A DNA stretch of 64,000 nt, taken from the NCBI RefSeq assembly GCF_023276435.1, contig NZ_JALLPO010000019.1, positions 1-64,000 of the forward strand, in the 5' to 3' direction. Each line of letters opens with the position of its first letter. The stretch's first letter is position 1. Source of the stretch: Sphaerisporangium perillae (GTDB taxonomy: Bacteria; Actinomycetota; Actinomycetes; Streptosporangiales; Streptosporangiaceae). A model generated the notes under the pieces. The model was not told the DNA's origin. It ran no database searches and saw only the letters and a list, made by a program, of their open reading frames with translations. The position numbers and the translations under genes are program-made. Shown here piece after piece: positions 32,503 through 40,399 of the stretch.

Positions 32503-34233
32503 ATGCAGCTTGCCAGGCCCTCCCAGTCCAATACCGCGATCAGCATCGTGTGGGCACTGGCTCCGCTGTTCACCTGCGGCATCGGCACCCCCTTCACGAT
32601 CGGGTACGCGGCGTACCGCAAACGCGCCCCGATGATCGCGGTGGCGGCGCTGCTGTACTTCCTCAGCATCTTCGTGGTCTTCGTGCTGATCGTCGCCTAC
32701 GACAGCGCCGAGTCCTACCCGGACGCGGCCGGGTTCGTCATCGTCGCCGGGCTGTTCACGAACTGGATCGGCGGGCTCATCCACTCCCTCGCCATCCGCA
32801 CCACGGTGTTCGCGCCGCGGGCCGCCGGCCACGGGTCCTACCCGCCGCCGCAGGCCCCGCAGGCCTACCGTCCCTCGTACCCGCCGGCCAACTACCCGCC
32901 GCAGCCCGGCCCGGGCCCGTACGGGAACCAGAACCAGCACCACAACCAGCAGCGTCCCGGCGCCGCTCCCCAGCGCCACCCGCAGGCCGGACCCCAGCAC
33001 CAGTGGCCCCAGCCGCGCCCGCAAACCCAGCCGCAGCCGCACTCGCAGCCCCAGCCCCAGCCGCGGCACCCGCAATCTCAGCCCCAGCCGCAGGACCGGC
33101 GGCCGCCGGCGTACGGCCACCAGAACCCGGAACAGGCGTACACCGGCCCGGATCAGCAGCCGACCCGGCAGCGGCCGGGCGGGTCGCAGCCCTCGTACCC
33201 GCACCCGCAGGACCAGCGGCCGCCGCAAGGCACCGGCCCGGCCGCCCCGCCCCAGAGCCACGGGCAGGGACAGGGACAGGGACAGGGCGCCGGCTTCGGC
33301 CAGGCGCACGACGAGCGCCGGACGGCCGACCCCATCTCCACCAACCCGCCCGCGCCCGTCAACGCCACGGCCCCGGGGGCCGGTCAGTCCGGCATGCCGA
33401 GCGGCTCGAACAGCGCTTCAACGCTCCCCACGCAGGCGCCGGGACCGCTGCCGGCCGGCGAACCCAGTCATATCGGCCGCTACCGGCTGATCGGCAGCCT
33501 CGGGCAGGGAGGTCAGGGCGCGGTCTACCTCGGCGAGACCCCGGACGGCACCCGGGTGGCGATCAAGGTGCTGCACGCCCGGCTGGCCTCCGAGACCGGC
33601 GCCCAGCAGCGCTTCCTTCGCGAGGTGGAGGCGGCCCGCCGCGTCGCGCCGTTCTCCACCGCCCGCGTCATCGACGCCGACATCGCCGACGACCGTCTCT
33701 TCATCGTCAGCGAGTACGTCGAAGGGGCGTCGCTGGAGCAGCTCGTCCGGGAGCGCGGGCCGCGCGGCCACGACGGCCTGGTGCGGCTCGCGCTCGGCAC
33801 GGCGGGCGCGCTCGCCGCGATCCACCGCGCCGGCATCGTGCACCGCGACTTCAAGCCGAGCAACGTCCTGATCGGCGCCGACGGGCCACGCGTGGTGGAC
33901 TTCGGCATCGCCCGCGTGCTCGACAACGCCACGGCGACCTCCAGCGGCGTGCTGGGGACCCCGGCCTACATGTCGCCCGAGCAGGTGTCGGGCGAGCGGG
34001 TCGGCCCGGAATCGGACGTGTTCAGCTGGGCAGCGACGATGGTCTTCGCCGCGACCGGCCGTCCCGCCTTCGGCGAGGACAACATCGCGGCGGTGTTCAA
34101 CCGCATCTTCACCAAGCAGCCCGATCTGTCCGCGCTGCCGGACTCGCTGGCGCAGGTGGTCGGCAAGTGCCTGGAGAAGCGTCCGGAGAACCGTCCCAGC
34201 GCCTCCGACGTCATGCTGGCCATCGTGCACTGA
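32503..34233 (+). CDS. Membrane Ser/Thr protein kinase (N-terminal membrane module)
   Basis: This 576-residue Hanks-type kinase has unusual order. Residues 8-105 form a three-helix membrane module (AISIVWALAPLFTCGIGTPF, AALLYFLSIFVVFVLIVAYD) like the neighbouring HhH protein. Then comes a 200-residue Pro/Gln-rich linker, then the kinase (about 325-576): GQGGQGAVYLG (Gly loop), VAIKVLHARL (Lys), IVHRDFKPSNVL (catalytic loop), VVDFGIAR (DFG), GTPAYMSPEQVSG. Standard actinobacterial kinases place the kinase first and the helix after it. All catalytic residues appear present. No extracellular PASTA sensor exists. A hairpin at 34274-34303 terminates it. Confidence 0.9.
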   Translation: MQLARPSQSNTAISIVWALAPLFTCGIGTPFTIGYAAYRKRAPMIAVAALLYFLSIFVVFVLIVAYDSAESYPDAAGFVIVAGLFTNWIGGLIHSLAIRTTVFAPRAAGHGSYPPPQAPQAYRPSYPPANYPPQPGPGPYGNQNQHHNQQRPGAAPQRHPQAGPQHQWPQPRPQTQPQPHSQPQPQPRHPQSQPQPQDRRPPAYGHQNPEQAYTGPDQQPTRQRPGGSQPSYPHPQDQRPPQGTGPAAPPQSHGQGQGQGQGAGFGQAHDERRTADPISTNPPAPVNATAPGAGQSGMPSGSNSASTLPTQAPGPLPAGEPSHIGRYRLIGSLGQGGQGAVYLGETPDGTRVAIKVLHARLASETGAQQRFLREVEAARRVAPFSTARVIDADIADDRLFIVSEYVEGASLEQLVRERGPRGHDGLVRLALGTAGALAAIHRAGIVHRDFKPSNVLIGADGPRVVDFGIARVLDNATATSSGVLGTPAYMSPEQVSGERVGPESDVFSWAATMVFAATGRPAFGEDNIAAVFNRIFTKQPDLSALPDSLAQVVGKCLEKRPENRPSASDVMLAIVH

Positions 34234-34273
34234 GAGCCACTGAGGACCGCCGAGAGCCACGAGAGCCGCTGAG

Positions 34274-34303
34274 AGCCCCTGCCCGGGTCGCGGGGCAGGG
34301 GCT
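34274..34303. terminator. Terminator downstream of the kinase gene
   Basis: AGCCCCTGCCC (34274-34284) pairs perfectly with GGGCAGGGGCT (34293-34303) around 8 bases. It is preceded by short GAGAGCC repeats (34233-34275). It ends the kinase transcript. Confidence 0.75.
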
Positions 34304-34483
34304 TCAGCCGTCGCACGCGCAGAATATCCAGTAATGAAGCCATCGCGGAGCAATTGGTAATGCGACTGAGGCCCGTTTCCTCGGACGCGGCCGAGGCCGC
34401 CCCTTTCCGCGATGGACCGGGGGTGAAGGCGGTAGATTCGCGTTCGCGGTATTCGTCCTGATCGTTGCCCGACCTGAAGAGGT

Positions 34484-35440
34484 GTGACGGCCATCTCGCA
34501 GCACTCTGTCGACGCCACGCCCGACGCCGCCACCCTGCACGAGGTGGTTCCCGGGGTGATGGCCTGGGTCCAGCCGGACGGGTCCTGGTGGCTGAACAAC
34601 GCCGGGGTGGTGACGGGGGACGACGGGTGCGTCGTCATCGACACCTGTGCCACCGAGCGGCGTACACGCCGGTTCCTGGAGGCGGTGCGCGAGGCGACGG
34701 GCGACGCGCCGTTGCGCCTGGCGGTCAACACCCACCAGCACGGTGACCATTCGTACGGCAACAGCCTGCTGCCCGCGTCGACGGTGATCATCGGGCACGA
34801 GGCCATGCGTCAAGGGCTGCTCGTCGACCCGATCATCGACGGCTGCCCGCCGATCTGGACCCCCGTGCCCGACTGGGGCGGGGTCACCCGGCGGGTCCCG
34901 GCCGTCACATTCCGGTCGGAGCTGACGGTCTTCACCGGTGACCGCCGGGTGGAGTTGCGCCATCCGGGGTCGGCCGCGCACACCACGGGGGACGTCATCG
35001 CCTGGCTGCCGGAGGAGCGGGTGCTCTTCTCCGGCGACCTGATCTTCCACGGCCTCACGCCGCTGGTCTTCATGGGCTCGGTAGAGGGCGCGCTGCGGTC
35101 GCTCGACTGGATGGCAGCCTTCGAGCCGGCCCACGTCGTCCCCGGGCACGGGCCGCTGCTGGACGAGCGGGCCCTGCCGGACGTCCTCGCGGCCCACGAG
35201 CGGTACTACCGGCTGATCCTGGACACCGGCGAGCGTGGCCGCCGGGAAGGGCTCTCGCCGCTGGAGGCCGCCCGGCGGTGCGACCTCGGCGAGTTCGCCG
35301 GCTGGGCGGACTCCGAGCGCCTGGTGCTCAACCTGCACCGCGCCTACCTGGACGCCGCGGGCGGCGGCGAACTCGACCTCATCCAGGCCTTCACCGACGC
35401 CATGGCGCTAAACGGCGGCCCCCTGCGGACCTCCGTCTGA
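34484..35440 (+). CDS. MBL-fold metallo-hydrolase
   Basis: This 318-residue cytosolic metallo-beta-lactamase-fold hydrolase carries the zinc motif NTHQHGDHSYGN (HxHxDH form), a later His in HPGSAAHTTGDVIAWL, the bridging Asp in VLFSGDLIFHG and the final His in HVVPGHGPLLDE. These define the RNase Z/glyoxalase II-like superfamily, but the reaction cannot be assigned. The GTG at 34484 is the only upstream start in frame and has an awkwardly close GAGG. It lies between the kinase terminator and the convergent TetR gene. Confidence 0.85.
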   Translation: MTAISQHSVDATPDAATLHEVVPGVMAWVQPDGSWWLNNAGVVTGDDGCVVIDTCATERRTRRFLEAVREATGDAPLRLAVNTHQHGDHSYGNSLLPASTVIIGHEAMRQGLLVDPIIDGCPPIWTPVPDWGGVTRRVPAVTFRSELTVFTGDRRVELRHPGSAAHTTGDVIAWLPEERVLFSGDLIFHGLTPLVFMGSVEGALRSLDWMAAFEPAHVVPGHGPLLDERALPDVLAAHERYYRLILDTGERGRREGLSPLEAARRCDLGEFAGWADSERLVLNLHRAYLDAAGGGELDLIQAFTDAMALNGGPLRTSV

Positions 35441-36028
35441 TCCCGGGGGTGGGGTCAGGGCCGTCGTGATGCTGCGGAGCCCTTCGATGAGGTCGCGGCC
35501 GGTGGGGGCACTGCCGGGGTCCAGTAGCCACTGGGACGCCACCCCGGCGAGGAGTGCCTGGTAGAGCGCTCCGACCCTTTCGTCTTTCTTGTCGTCTCCG
35601 CTGCCGCCGATGCGGCCGAACAGTTCGAGCAGCCCAAGGCGGCCCTCCCTGCCGGCCTCGGTGAAGGTGTGACGCAGTTCCGGCAGCTTGTCGAGATGGG
35701 CGATGAGTTCGAACTGGATCGCCCATAGCGGCCGGTTGGCCGCGAACGACCGGGTCACCGCCCCCCACGCGGCCTCGAACCGTTCCTCCGGGGTGGCGCC
35801 GGGATCGGCCTCGGCGGCCAGGACGCGTCCGAGTTCGTGCGCCCACTCTTCCAGCGCCTGCTTGAGCGCCTCGTTGAGCAGCGCCTCCTTGGAGCCGTAG
35901 TGGTAGCCGATCGCGGCGAGGCTGACCACGCCTGACGCCGCCGCGATGTCGCGCGCGGTCGTGCGGGCGTAGCCCTTCTCGTACAGGCAGCGTTTGGCGC
36001 CGGCCAGTAGGTCTTCGCGGTTTCCCAT
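35408..36028 (-). CDS. TetR-family transcriptional regulator
   Basis: This 206-residue repressor has an N-terminal HTH (residues 5-50: GYARTTARDIAAASGVVSLA and IGYHYGSKEALLNEAL) and a ligand-binding helical domain with EAGREGRLGLLELFGRI. ATG 36028 fits the MGNREDLL start; the longer frame to 36109 crosses the putative operator. It is divergent from the FAD monooxygenase with 116 bases between, which hold a 23-bp dyad at 36055-36077. The usual reading is repression of the monooxygenase and of itself, relieved by a small aromatic or drug-like substrate. Its 3' end overlaps the MBL gene end by 33 bases, tail to tail. Confidence 0.88.
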   Translation of the reverse strand: MGNREDLLAGAKRCLYEKGYARTTARDIAAASGVVSLAAIGYHYGSKEALLNEALKQALEEWAHELGRVLAAEADPGATPEERFEAAWGAVTRSFAANRPLWAIQFELIAHLDKLPELRHTFTEAGREGRLGLLELFGRIGGSGDDKKDERVGALYQALLAGVASQWLLDPGSAPTGRDLIEGLRSITTALTPPPGSDGGPQGAAV

Positions 36029-36054
36029 GAGAGGCAGTCTACACACAGTCTCAT

Positions 36055-36077
36055 ACGTTTGTATCGTACAAATGTAT
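36055..36077. promoter_or_regulatory. TetR operator candidate
   Basis: TACGTTTGTA and TACAAATGTA are arms of a dyad separated by TCG, with 8 of 10 positions complementary. It lies in the divergent TetR/monooxygenase intergenic region, 27 bases upstream of the TetR start, where a TetR operator is expected. Confidence 0.65.
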
Positions 36078-36144
36078 TGCACAATCGACTGATACAGATG
36101 TACTGTCACGGAGAGACCTAGACGGAGTCGAGCAGGGAGCTCTC

Positions 36145-37344
36145 ATGCGGAACCAGAACATCCTGATCTCAGGCGCGAGCATCGCTGGTACGACGCTGGC
36201 CTACTGGCTGAAGCGCCACGGCTTCACCCCCACGGTGGTGGAGCGGGCGCCCGCCGTCCGCGAGGGCGGGTACAAGATCGATATCCGTGGCGCGGCGATC
36301 GCCGTGGTCAAGCGCATGGGCGTCCTGGACGAGATCCGCCGGGAGCGCACCGACGTGCAGGGCGCCTCGATGGTCGACGCCTCCGGCAGGTGGCTCGACA
36401 GCATGGGCGGCGACGAGTTCGGCGCACGCGGGACCGAGGACGCCGAGATCCTCCGCGGCGACCTGAACCGCATCCTCTACGACCTGACCAAGGGCGAGGT
36501 CGAGTATCTCTTCGGCGACTCCATCACCTCGGTGACCGACACCGGCGAGGGGATGGAGGTCACCTTCGAGAGTGGCCGGACGCGCATCTTCGACCTGGTG
36601 GTGGGCGCCGACGGGCTGCACTCCAACACCCGCGCGCTGACCTTCGGCGACGAGTCGCAGTACGTCCGCGATCTCGGCTACTACGTCTCGATCTTCAGCG
36701 TGCCCAACCACCTGAACCTCGACCGCTGGGAGCTGACCTACCCCTCCTCCGGCAGGACGACGCTCGCGTACAGCACCGCGAAGGACGCCGGGGCCAAGGC
36801 CATGTTCCTGTTCGCCTCCGAGCCGCTGGAGTACGACCACCGCGACCGCGCCGGGCAGGAGAGGCTCCTGGCCGACGCGTACGCGGGGGAGGGGTGGGAA
36901 GTCCCCCGGCTGCTCGACGGCATGGGCGCCGCGTCCGACTTCTACTTCGACTCGATCAGCCAGGTTCACATGGACCGCTGGTCGAAGGGCCGGGCAGTGG
37001 TGGTCGGCGACGCCGCTTACTGCGCCTCGCTCGCCTCCGGCCAGGGGACGAGCCTGGCACTGGTCGGCGCGTACGTCCTGGCGGGTGAGCTGGCCGCGGC
37101 CGGCGGCGACCACGAGGCCGGCTTCGACGGCTACGAAAGGGAGATGCGGCCCTTCGTCGAGCAGAACCAGAAGCTCGGGCCGGCCAACATCAAGCACATG
37201 GTGCTGCGGAGCAGGGCGCAGGTCTGGTTCTCGACGAAGCTGCTGGGTCTGTTGAAGTACATGCCGGGCAAAGATCGCATGATGGCCAAGATCTACGAGC
37301 CGATCCAGAAGGCGGCGAACGCCATCACGCCGAAGGACTACTGA
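36145..37344 (+). CDS. FAD-dependent monooxygenase (TetX/PHBH-like)
   Basis: This 399-residue flavoprotein hydroxylase probably uses NAD(P)H and O2 to modify an aromatic or polyketide substrate. The FAD-binding Rossmann fold is at the start (NILISGASIAGTTLAYWLKR), the mid motif is DLVVGADGLHSNTR (DG fingerprint), and the second FAD motif is AVVVGDAAYCASLASGQGTS (GD). ATG 36145 follows an AGGGAG site. Control by the divergent TetR is likely. Family members include antibiotic-modifying TetX-like enzymes, but the substrate cannot be read from sequence. Confidence 0.9.
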   Translation: MRNQNILISGASIAGTTLAYWLKRHGFTPTVVERAPAVREGGYKIDIRGAAIAVVKRMGVLDEIRRERTDVQGASMVDASGRWLDSMGGDEFGARGTEDAEILRGDLNRILYDLTKGEVEYLFGDSITSVTDTGEGMEVTFESGRTRIFDLVVGADGLHSNTRALTFGDESQYVRDLGYYVSIFSVPNHLNLDRWELTYPSSGRTTLAYSTAKDAGAKAMFLFASEPLEYDHRDRAGQERLLADAYAGEGWEVPRLLDGMGAASDFYFDSISQVHMDRWSKGRAVVVGDAAYCASLASGQGTSLALVGAYVLAGELAAAGGDHEAGFDGYEREMRPFVEQNQKLGPANIKHMVLRSRAQVWFSTKLLGLLKYMPGKDRMMAKIYEPIQKAANAITPKDY

Positions 37345-37419
37345 AGGCCCCGACGGGCACTCGCCCGGGAGACACGGAACGGGTCGAGCACCGAAATGAC
37401 CTAAGGTCGGGCGACACCG

Positions 37420-37575
37420 GAGTTCGTCAAGTCCCGCGTCGCCCAGACCCTGACCGGCCGGCCGGGCACGCCCGCCGAGGTGGCCGCGGCGATCCGGTAC
37501 CTCGCCTCTCCGGAGGCCAGGTACGTCACCGGTCAGATCCTGCACATCAACGGCGGGGCGATGCTGGGGCGCTAG
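37420..37575 (+). pseudogene. SDR-family dehydrogenase C-terminal fragment
   Basis: A 51-codon frame reads [20 protein letters not shown] then [17 protein letters not shown] and stops at 37575. This is the standard C-terminal end of a classical short-chain dehydrogenase (YVTGQxLxxNGG). The Rossmann fold and YxxxK are absent, and no start is present. It is probably the stub of a deleted gene beside the monooxygenase, or the joint of a rearrangement that split nuo. Confidence 0.75.
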
Positions 37576-37585
37576 GCTCCGCGGT

Positions 37586-38539
37586 TCAGCCGGTCAGAAC
37601 GCGGACGACGCCGGTGAGCGCGAGCTGTACCAGGGCGAGGGGGACCAGGCCGATCCAGGCGAGCTTCTGGAGCTGGTCGGCGCGGAACCTCGGGAAGCTG
37701 ACGCGCACCCAGATCACCACGAAGGCCAGCGCGAAAATCTTGATCAGCGTCCAGACCGGCCCGGGCAGCAGCGGCCCCTGCCAGCCGCCGAGGAACAGCA
37801 CGGTGGTCAGCGCCGAGAGCACCACGATGCCGACGTACTCGGCGAGCATGAACAACGCGAAGCGGATGCCGGTGTACTCGGTCATCGGGCCCATGATGAT
37901 CTCGGATTCGGCGATCGGCATGTCGAAGGGCGGCCTGCGCAGCTCGGCGAGCCCGGCGACGAAGAACACCACCGCGCCGATGGCCTGCCAGGGCAGCCAC
38001 CACCACTGCCAGGCCTCCACGATGCCGGACAGCGACAGCGTGCCCGCCGCCATCGCGACCGAGGACGCCGCGAGCACCAGTGGCAGCTCGTACGACATGA
38101 GCTGCGCCGCCGCGCGCATGCCGCCGAGCACGGAGTACTTGTTGGCCGACGACCAGCCCGCCATGATCGAGCCGAGCACGCCGACACCCATCACGGCGAG
38201 CACGAAGAACAGCCCGACGTCCAGGTCGGCGCCGAACAGCCCCGGGCCGACCGGGATGACGGCCATCACCACGAGATAGGGCACCAGCCCCACGGCCGGG
38301 GCGATCGCGAACACCCGCCGATCGGCCGCCGCCGGGATGACGTCCTCCTTCTGGGCGAACTTAACGCCGTCGGCGATCAGCTGGGCCCAGCCGTGGAACC
38401 CGCCCGCGTACATGGGGCCGAGGCGCGCCTGCATGTGCGCCATGGCCTTGTGCTCGGTCTGCCCGACGATCAGCGGCAGCGTGAGGAACGCGATGACGAT
38501 CACCGCGAGCCGGAGCACGACGTCGAGCACCTCAGCCAT
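37586..38539 (-). CDS. nuoH: NADH-quinone oxidoreductase subunit H
   Basis: This 317-residue membrane subunit forms the quinone chamber floor. Motifs are [20 protein letters not shown] (the RxGP region), [40 protein letters not shown], and [20 protein letters not shown] with the acidic loop of the E-channel. Length and residues are normal. Its ATG overlaps the nuoC stop by 8 bases, so the four genes nuoA-B-C-H form one unit. The order is odd: nuoD, E, F and G are missing between C and H. Confidence 0.94.
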   Translation of the reverse strand: MAEVLDVVLRLAVIVIAFLTLPLIVGQTEHKAMAHMQARLGPMYAGGFHGWAQLIADGVKFAQKEDVIPAAADRRVFAIAPAVGLVPYLVVMAVIPVGPGLFGADLDVGLFFVLAVMGVGVLGSIMAGWSSANKYSVLGGMRAAAQLMSYELPLVLAASSVAMAAGTLSLSGIVEAWQWWWLPWQAIGAVVFFVAGLAELRRPPFDMPIAESEIIMGPMTEYTGIRFALFMLAEYVGIVVLSALTTVLFLGGWQGPLLPGPVWTLIKIFALAFVVIWVRVSFPRFRADQLQKLAWIGLVPLALVQLALTGVVRVLTG

Positions 38540-39200
38540 CGCCGTCCTCCCGTCGCTCCGGCGCCGGTGCGGGCCGCTCTGGTGGCGGCGGAGGGGGAGA
38601 CGCCTCCGCGGGACCGGCGGGCGGGCGGGGGGCCCGGGGGCCCCGGACGGGTGCGGGCGTGCCCGCGGACGGCCCCCAGTCGGCGGGCACGCCGGGCGGC
38701 GCCGTCTTGCGGCGGCTGGGCGAGCCCTGCCCCGACTCTCCGGGCTCCTTGGCTCCCGGCCACGGCTTGGCGACCCGGGCGGCGAGGACGAAGTCCTTGC
38801 GCAGGGGGTACCCCTCGAAGCCGTCGGGGAGCAGGAGCGGGACCAGGTGCGGATGTCCCTCGAAGATCACTCCGAACATCTCGAACGTCTCGCGCTCGTG
38901 CCAGTCGGCGCCCCGGTAGACGCCCGTGGCGCTCGCCAGCCGGGGGTCCTCGCGCGGCACCCGGGTCCTGGCCAGCAGGTGGGCGTGCCGTACCGGGTCG
39001 AAGAGGTGGGCGACCACGGAGAAACCGTCCGGGGGGTCGTCGACCCCGGTGAGCCAGTCGAAGAACGCGCATCCGAGGTCGTCACGCGCGAAGGTGAGCA
39101 GGTCGATCCAGTCGTCCGCGCCGACGTCCACGGTGATCTCGCCGAAGGACTCCGAGACCTCGGCCCGCGACCCGTACCGCTCCTCGATCGCGGCCCTCAC
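38532..39200 (-). CDS. nuoC: NADH-quinone oxidoreductase subunit C with Pro-rich tail
   Basis: This 222-residue peripheral-arm subunit (30 kDa type) carries the family signature: [20 protein letters not shown], then [20 protein letters not shown] and [10 protein letters not shown]. These include the conserved WxERExxDMFG-like block. After about residue 155 comes a Pro/Ala/Arg-rich tail ([20 protein letters not shown]) with no counterpart in standard NuoC. The start is a choice: GTG 39200 ([15 protein letters not shown]) has GAGGGGG at 8 bases; GTG 39227 is also open. Confidence 0.9.
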   Translation of the reverse strand: MRAAIEERYGSRAEVSESFGEITVDVGADDWIDLLTFARDDLGCAFFDWLTGVDDPPDGFSVVAHLFDPVRHAHLLARTRVPREDPRLASATGVYRGADWHERETFEMFGVIFEGHPHLVPLLLPDGFEGYPLRKDFVLAARVAKPWPGAKEPGESGQGSPSRRKTAPPGVPADWGPSAGTPAPVRGPRAPRPPAGPAEASPPPPPPERPAPAPERREDGDG

Positions 39201-39291
39201 GGCCGCACCCCCTCGACCGCGGCCCACACGACCGGCAGTCCCTCGGCCGAGGCTCGCACGGTCCGGCGCGAGAGGATCGCCCGCGTGGCGG

Positions 39292-39831
39292 TCACCGGGT
39301 CACGTCCGGGCGGTCGGGGGTGGCGTAGCGATCGCCGAGCGACTCTCCTGCGATCTTCTCCTGGAGCTTCATGATGCCGTACAGCAGGGCCTCGGGGCGG
39401 GGTGGGCAACCGGGCACGTAGACGTCGACCGGGATGATCTGGTCGACGCCCTTGGTCACGCAGTAGGAGTCCCAGTAGGGGCCGCCGGAGTTGGAGCAGG
39501 CACCGAAGGAGATCACGTACTTCGGGTCGGGCATCTGCTCGTAGAGGCGCTTGACGGCCGGGGCCATCTTGTCCGTGACGGTCCCCGAGACGATCATGAG
39601 GTCCGCCTGCCTCGGCCCGTTGGCGAACGGGATCACCCCGAACCGGATGAAGTCGTGACGGCTCATCGAAGTCGCGATGAACTCGATCGCGCAGCAGGCC
39701 AGCCCGAAGTTGAACACCCACAGCGAGTAGCGCCGTCCCCAGTTGAGGATGAAGCGCATCGGTTTGGGGGCGAGCCGGGACACCGGCCCCACGGTCGGCA
39801 TCGGAAGATCACTGGCTGCCATGGAAGGCAT
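39292..39831 (-). CDS. nuoB: NADH-quinone oxidoreductase subunit B
   Basis: This 179-residue subunit binds the terminal 4Fe-4S cluster N2 that reduces quinone. The ligands are visible: [10 protein letters not shown] (tandem Cys), [17 protein letters not shown] and [12 protein letters not shown]. The C-terminal region ends in DRPDVTR without extension. ATG 39831 has GAGGGG nearby; ATG 39822 (MAASDLP) is an alternative. It is second in the nuoABCH unit, 13 bases after nuoA. All four cluster Cys residues are intact, so electron delivery to quinone is feasible if a NuoD is supplied from elsewhere. Confidence 0.94.
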   Translation of the reverse strand: MPSMAASDLPMPTVGPVSRLAPKPMRFILNWGRRYSLWVFNFGLACCAIEFIATSMSRHDFIRFGVIPFANGPRQADLMIVSGTVTDKMAPAVKRLYEQMPDPKYVISFGACSNSGGPYWDSYCVTKGVDQIIPVDVYVPGCPPRPEALLYGIMKLQEKIAGESLGDRYATPDRPDVTR

Positions 39832-39844
39832 TCTCCCCTCTTCG

Positions 39845-40216
39845 TCACGTCCAGGCGAGTACGCGTTTGCGCCAGGCGTACAGGATGCCGATGGCGATGA
39901 AGGCCAGGAAGACGAACATCTCGACCAGCGTGGTCATGCCGAAGCCCGGCGCCGCGAAGACGGTCGCCCAGGGGAACAGGAACACCGCGTCCACCGCGAA
40001 CACGACGTACAGGTAGGTGAAGACGTAGTACCTGATCTGTGACTGCGCCCATCCCTCGCCCACGGGGTCGACGCCGCACTCGTAGGTCATGAGCTTGTCG
40101 GGCGTGGGGTGGCGCGGGCTGAGCAGCCGGTTGACCAAGAGCGCGCCGGCGAAGACGGCGACGCCGATGGCGAACAACAGTGCCACGACGGTGTAGGAAC
40201 CGAAATATCCGCTCAT
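39845..40216 (-). CDS. nuoA: NADH-quinone oxidoreductase subunit A
   Basis: This 123-residue three-helix subunit has N-terminal [20 protein letters not shown], then the loop [20 protein letters not shown] (conserved TYECG motif with the quinone-site Cys), then [20 protein letters not shown] and a final helix. ATG 40216 has GGGAGG at 5 bases. It is the first gene of the split nuo cluster; the intergenic region to 40399 should hold its promoter and that of the divergent deacetylase gene. Confidence 0.94.
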   Translation of the reverse strand: MSGYFGSYTVVALLFAIGVAVFAGALLVNRLLSPRHPTPDKLMTYECGVDPVGEGWAQSQIRYYVFTYLYVVFAVDAVFLFPWATVFAAPGFGMTTLVEMFVFLAFIAIGILYAWRKRVLAWT

Positions 40217-40399
40217 GCAGCCTCCCACTCGCCCGCCCGAAGTGGGCGCGGGTCCACGGCACGACCCCGCGAGACCTTCGAGCGCCGGCCACAGGATCGC
40301 TTTCCGTCACCCGACCACTACCCGTCGCGGTCAAAACCCAGTCTCTCATCACTCAAAATCTGAGTAAATGGGGATTTAGCTGAGCCTAGTGTGGCAGTC

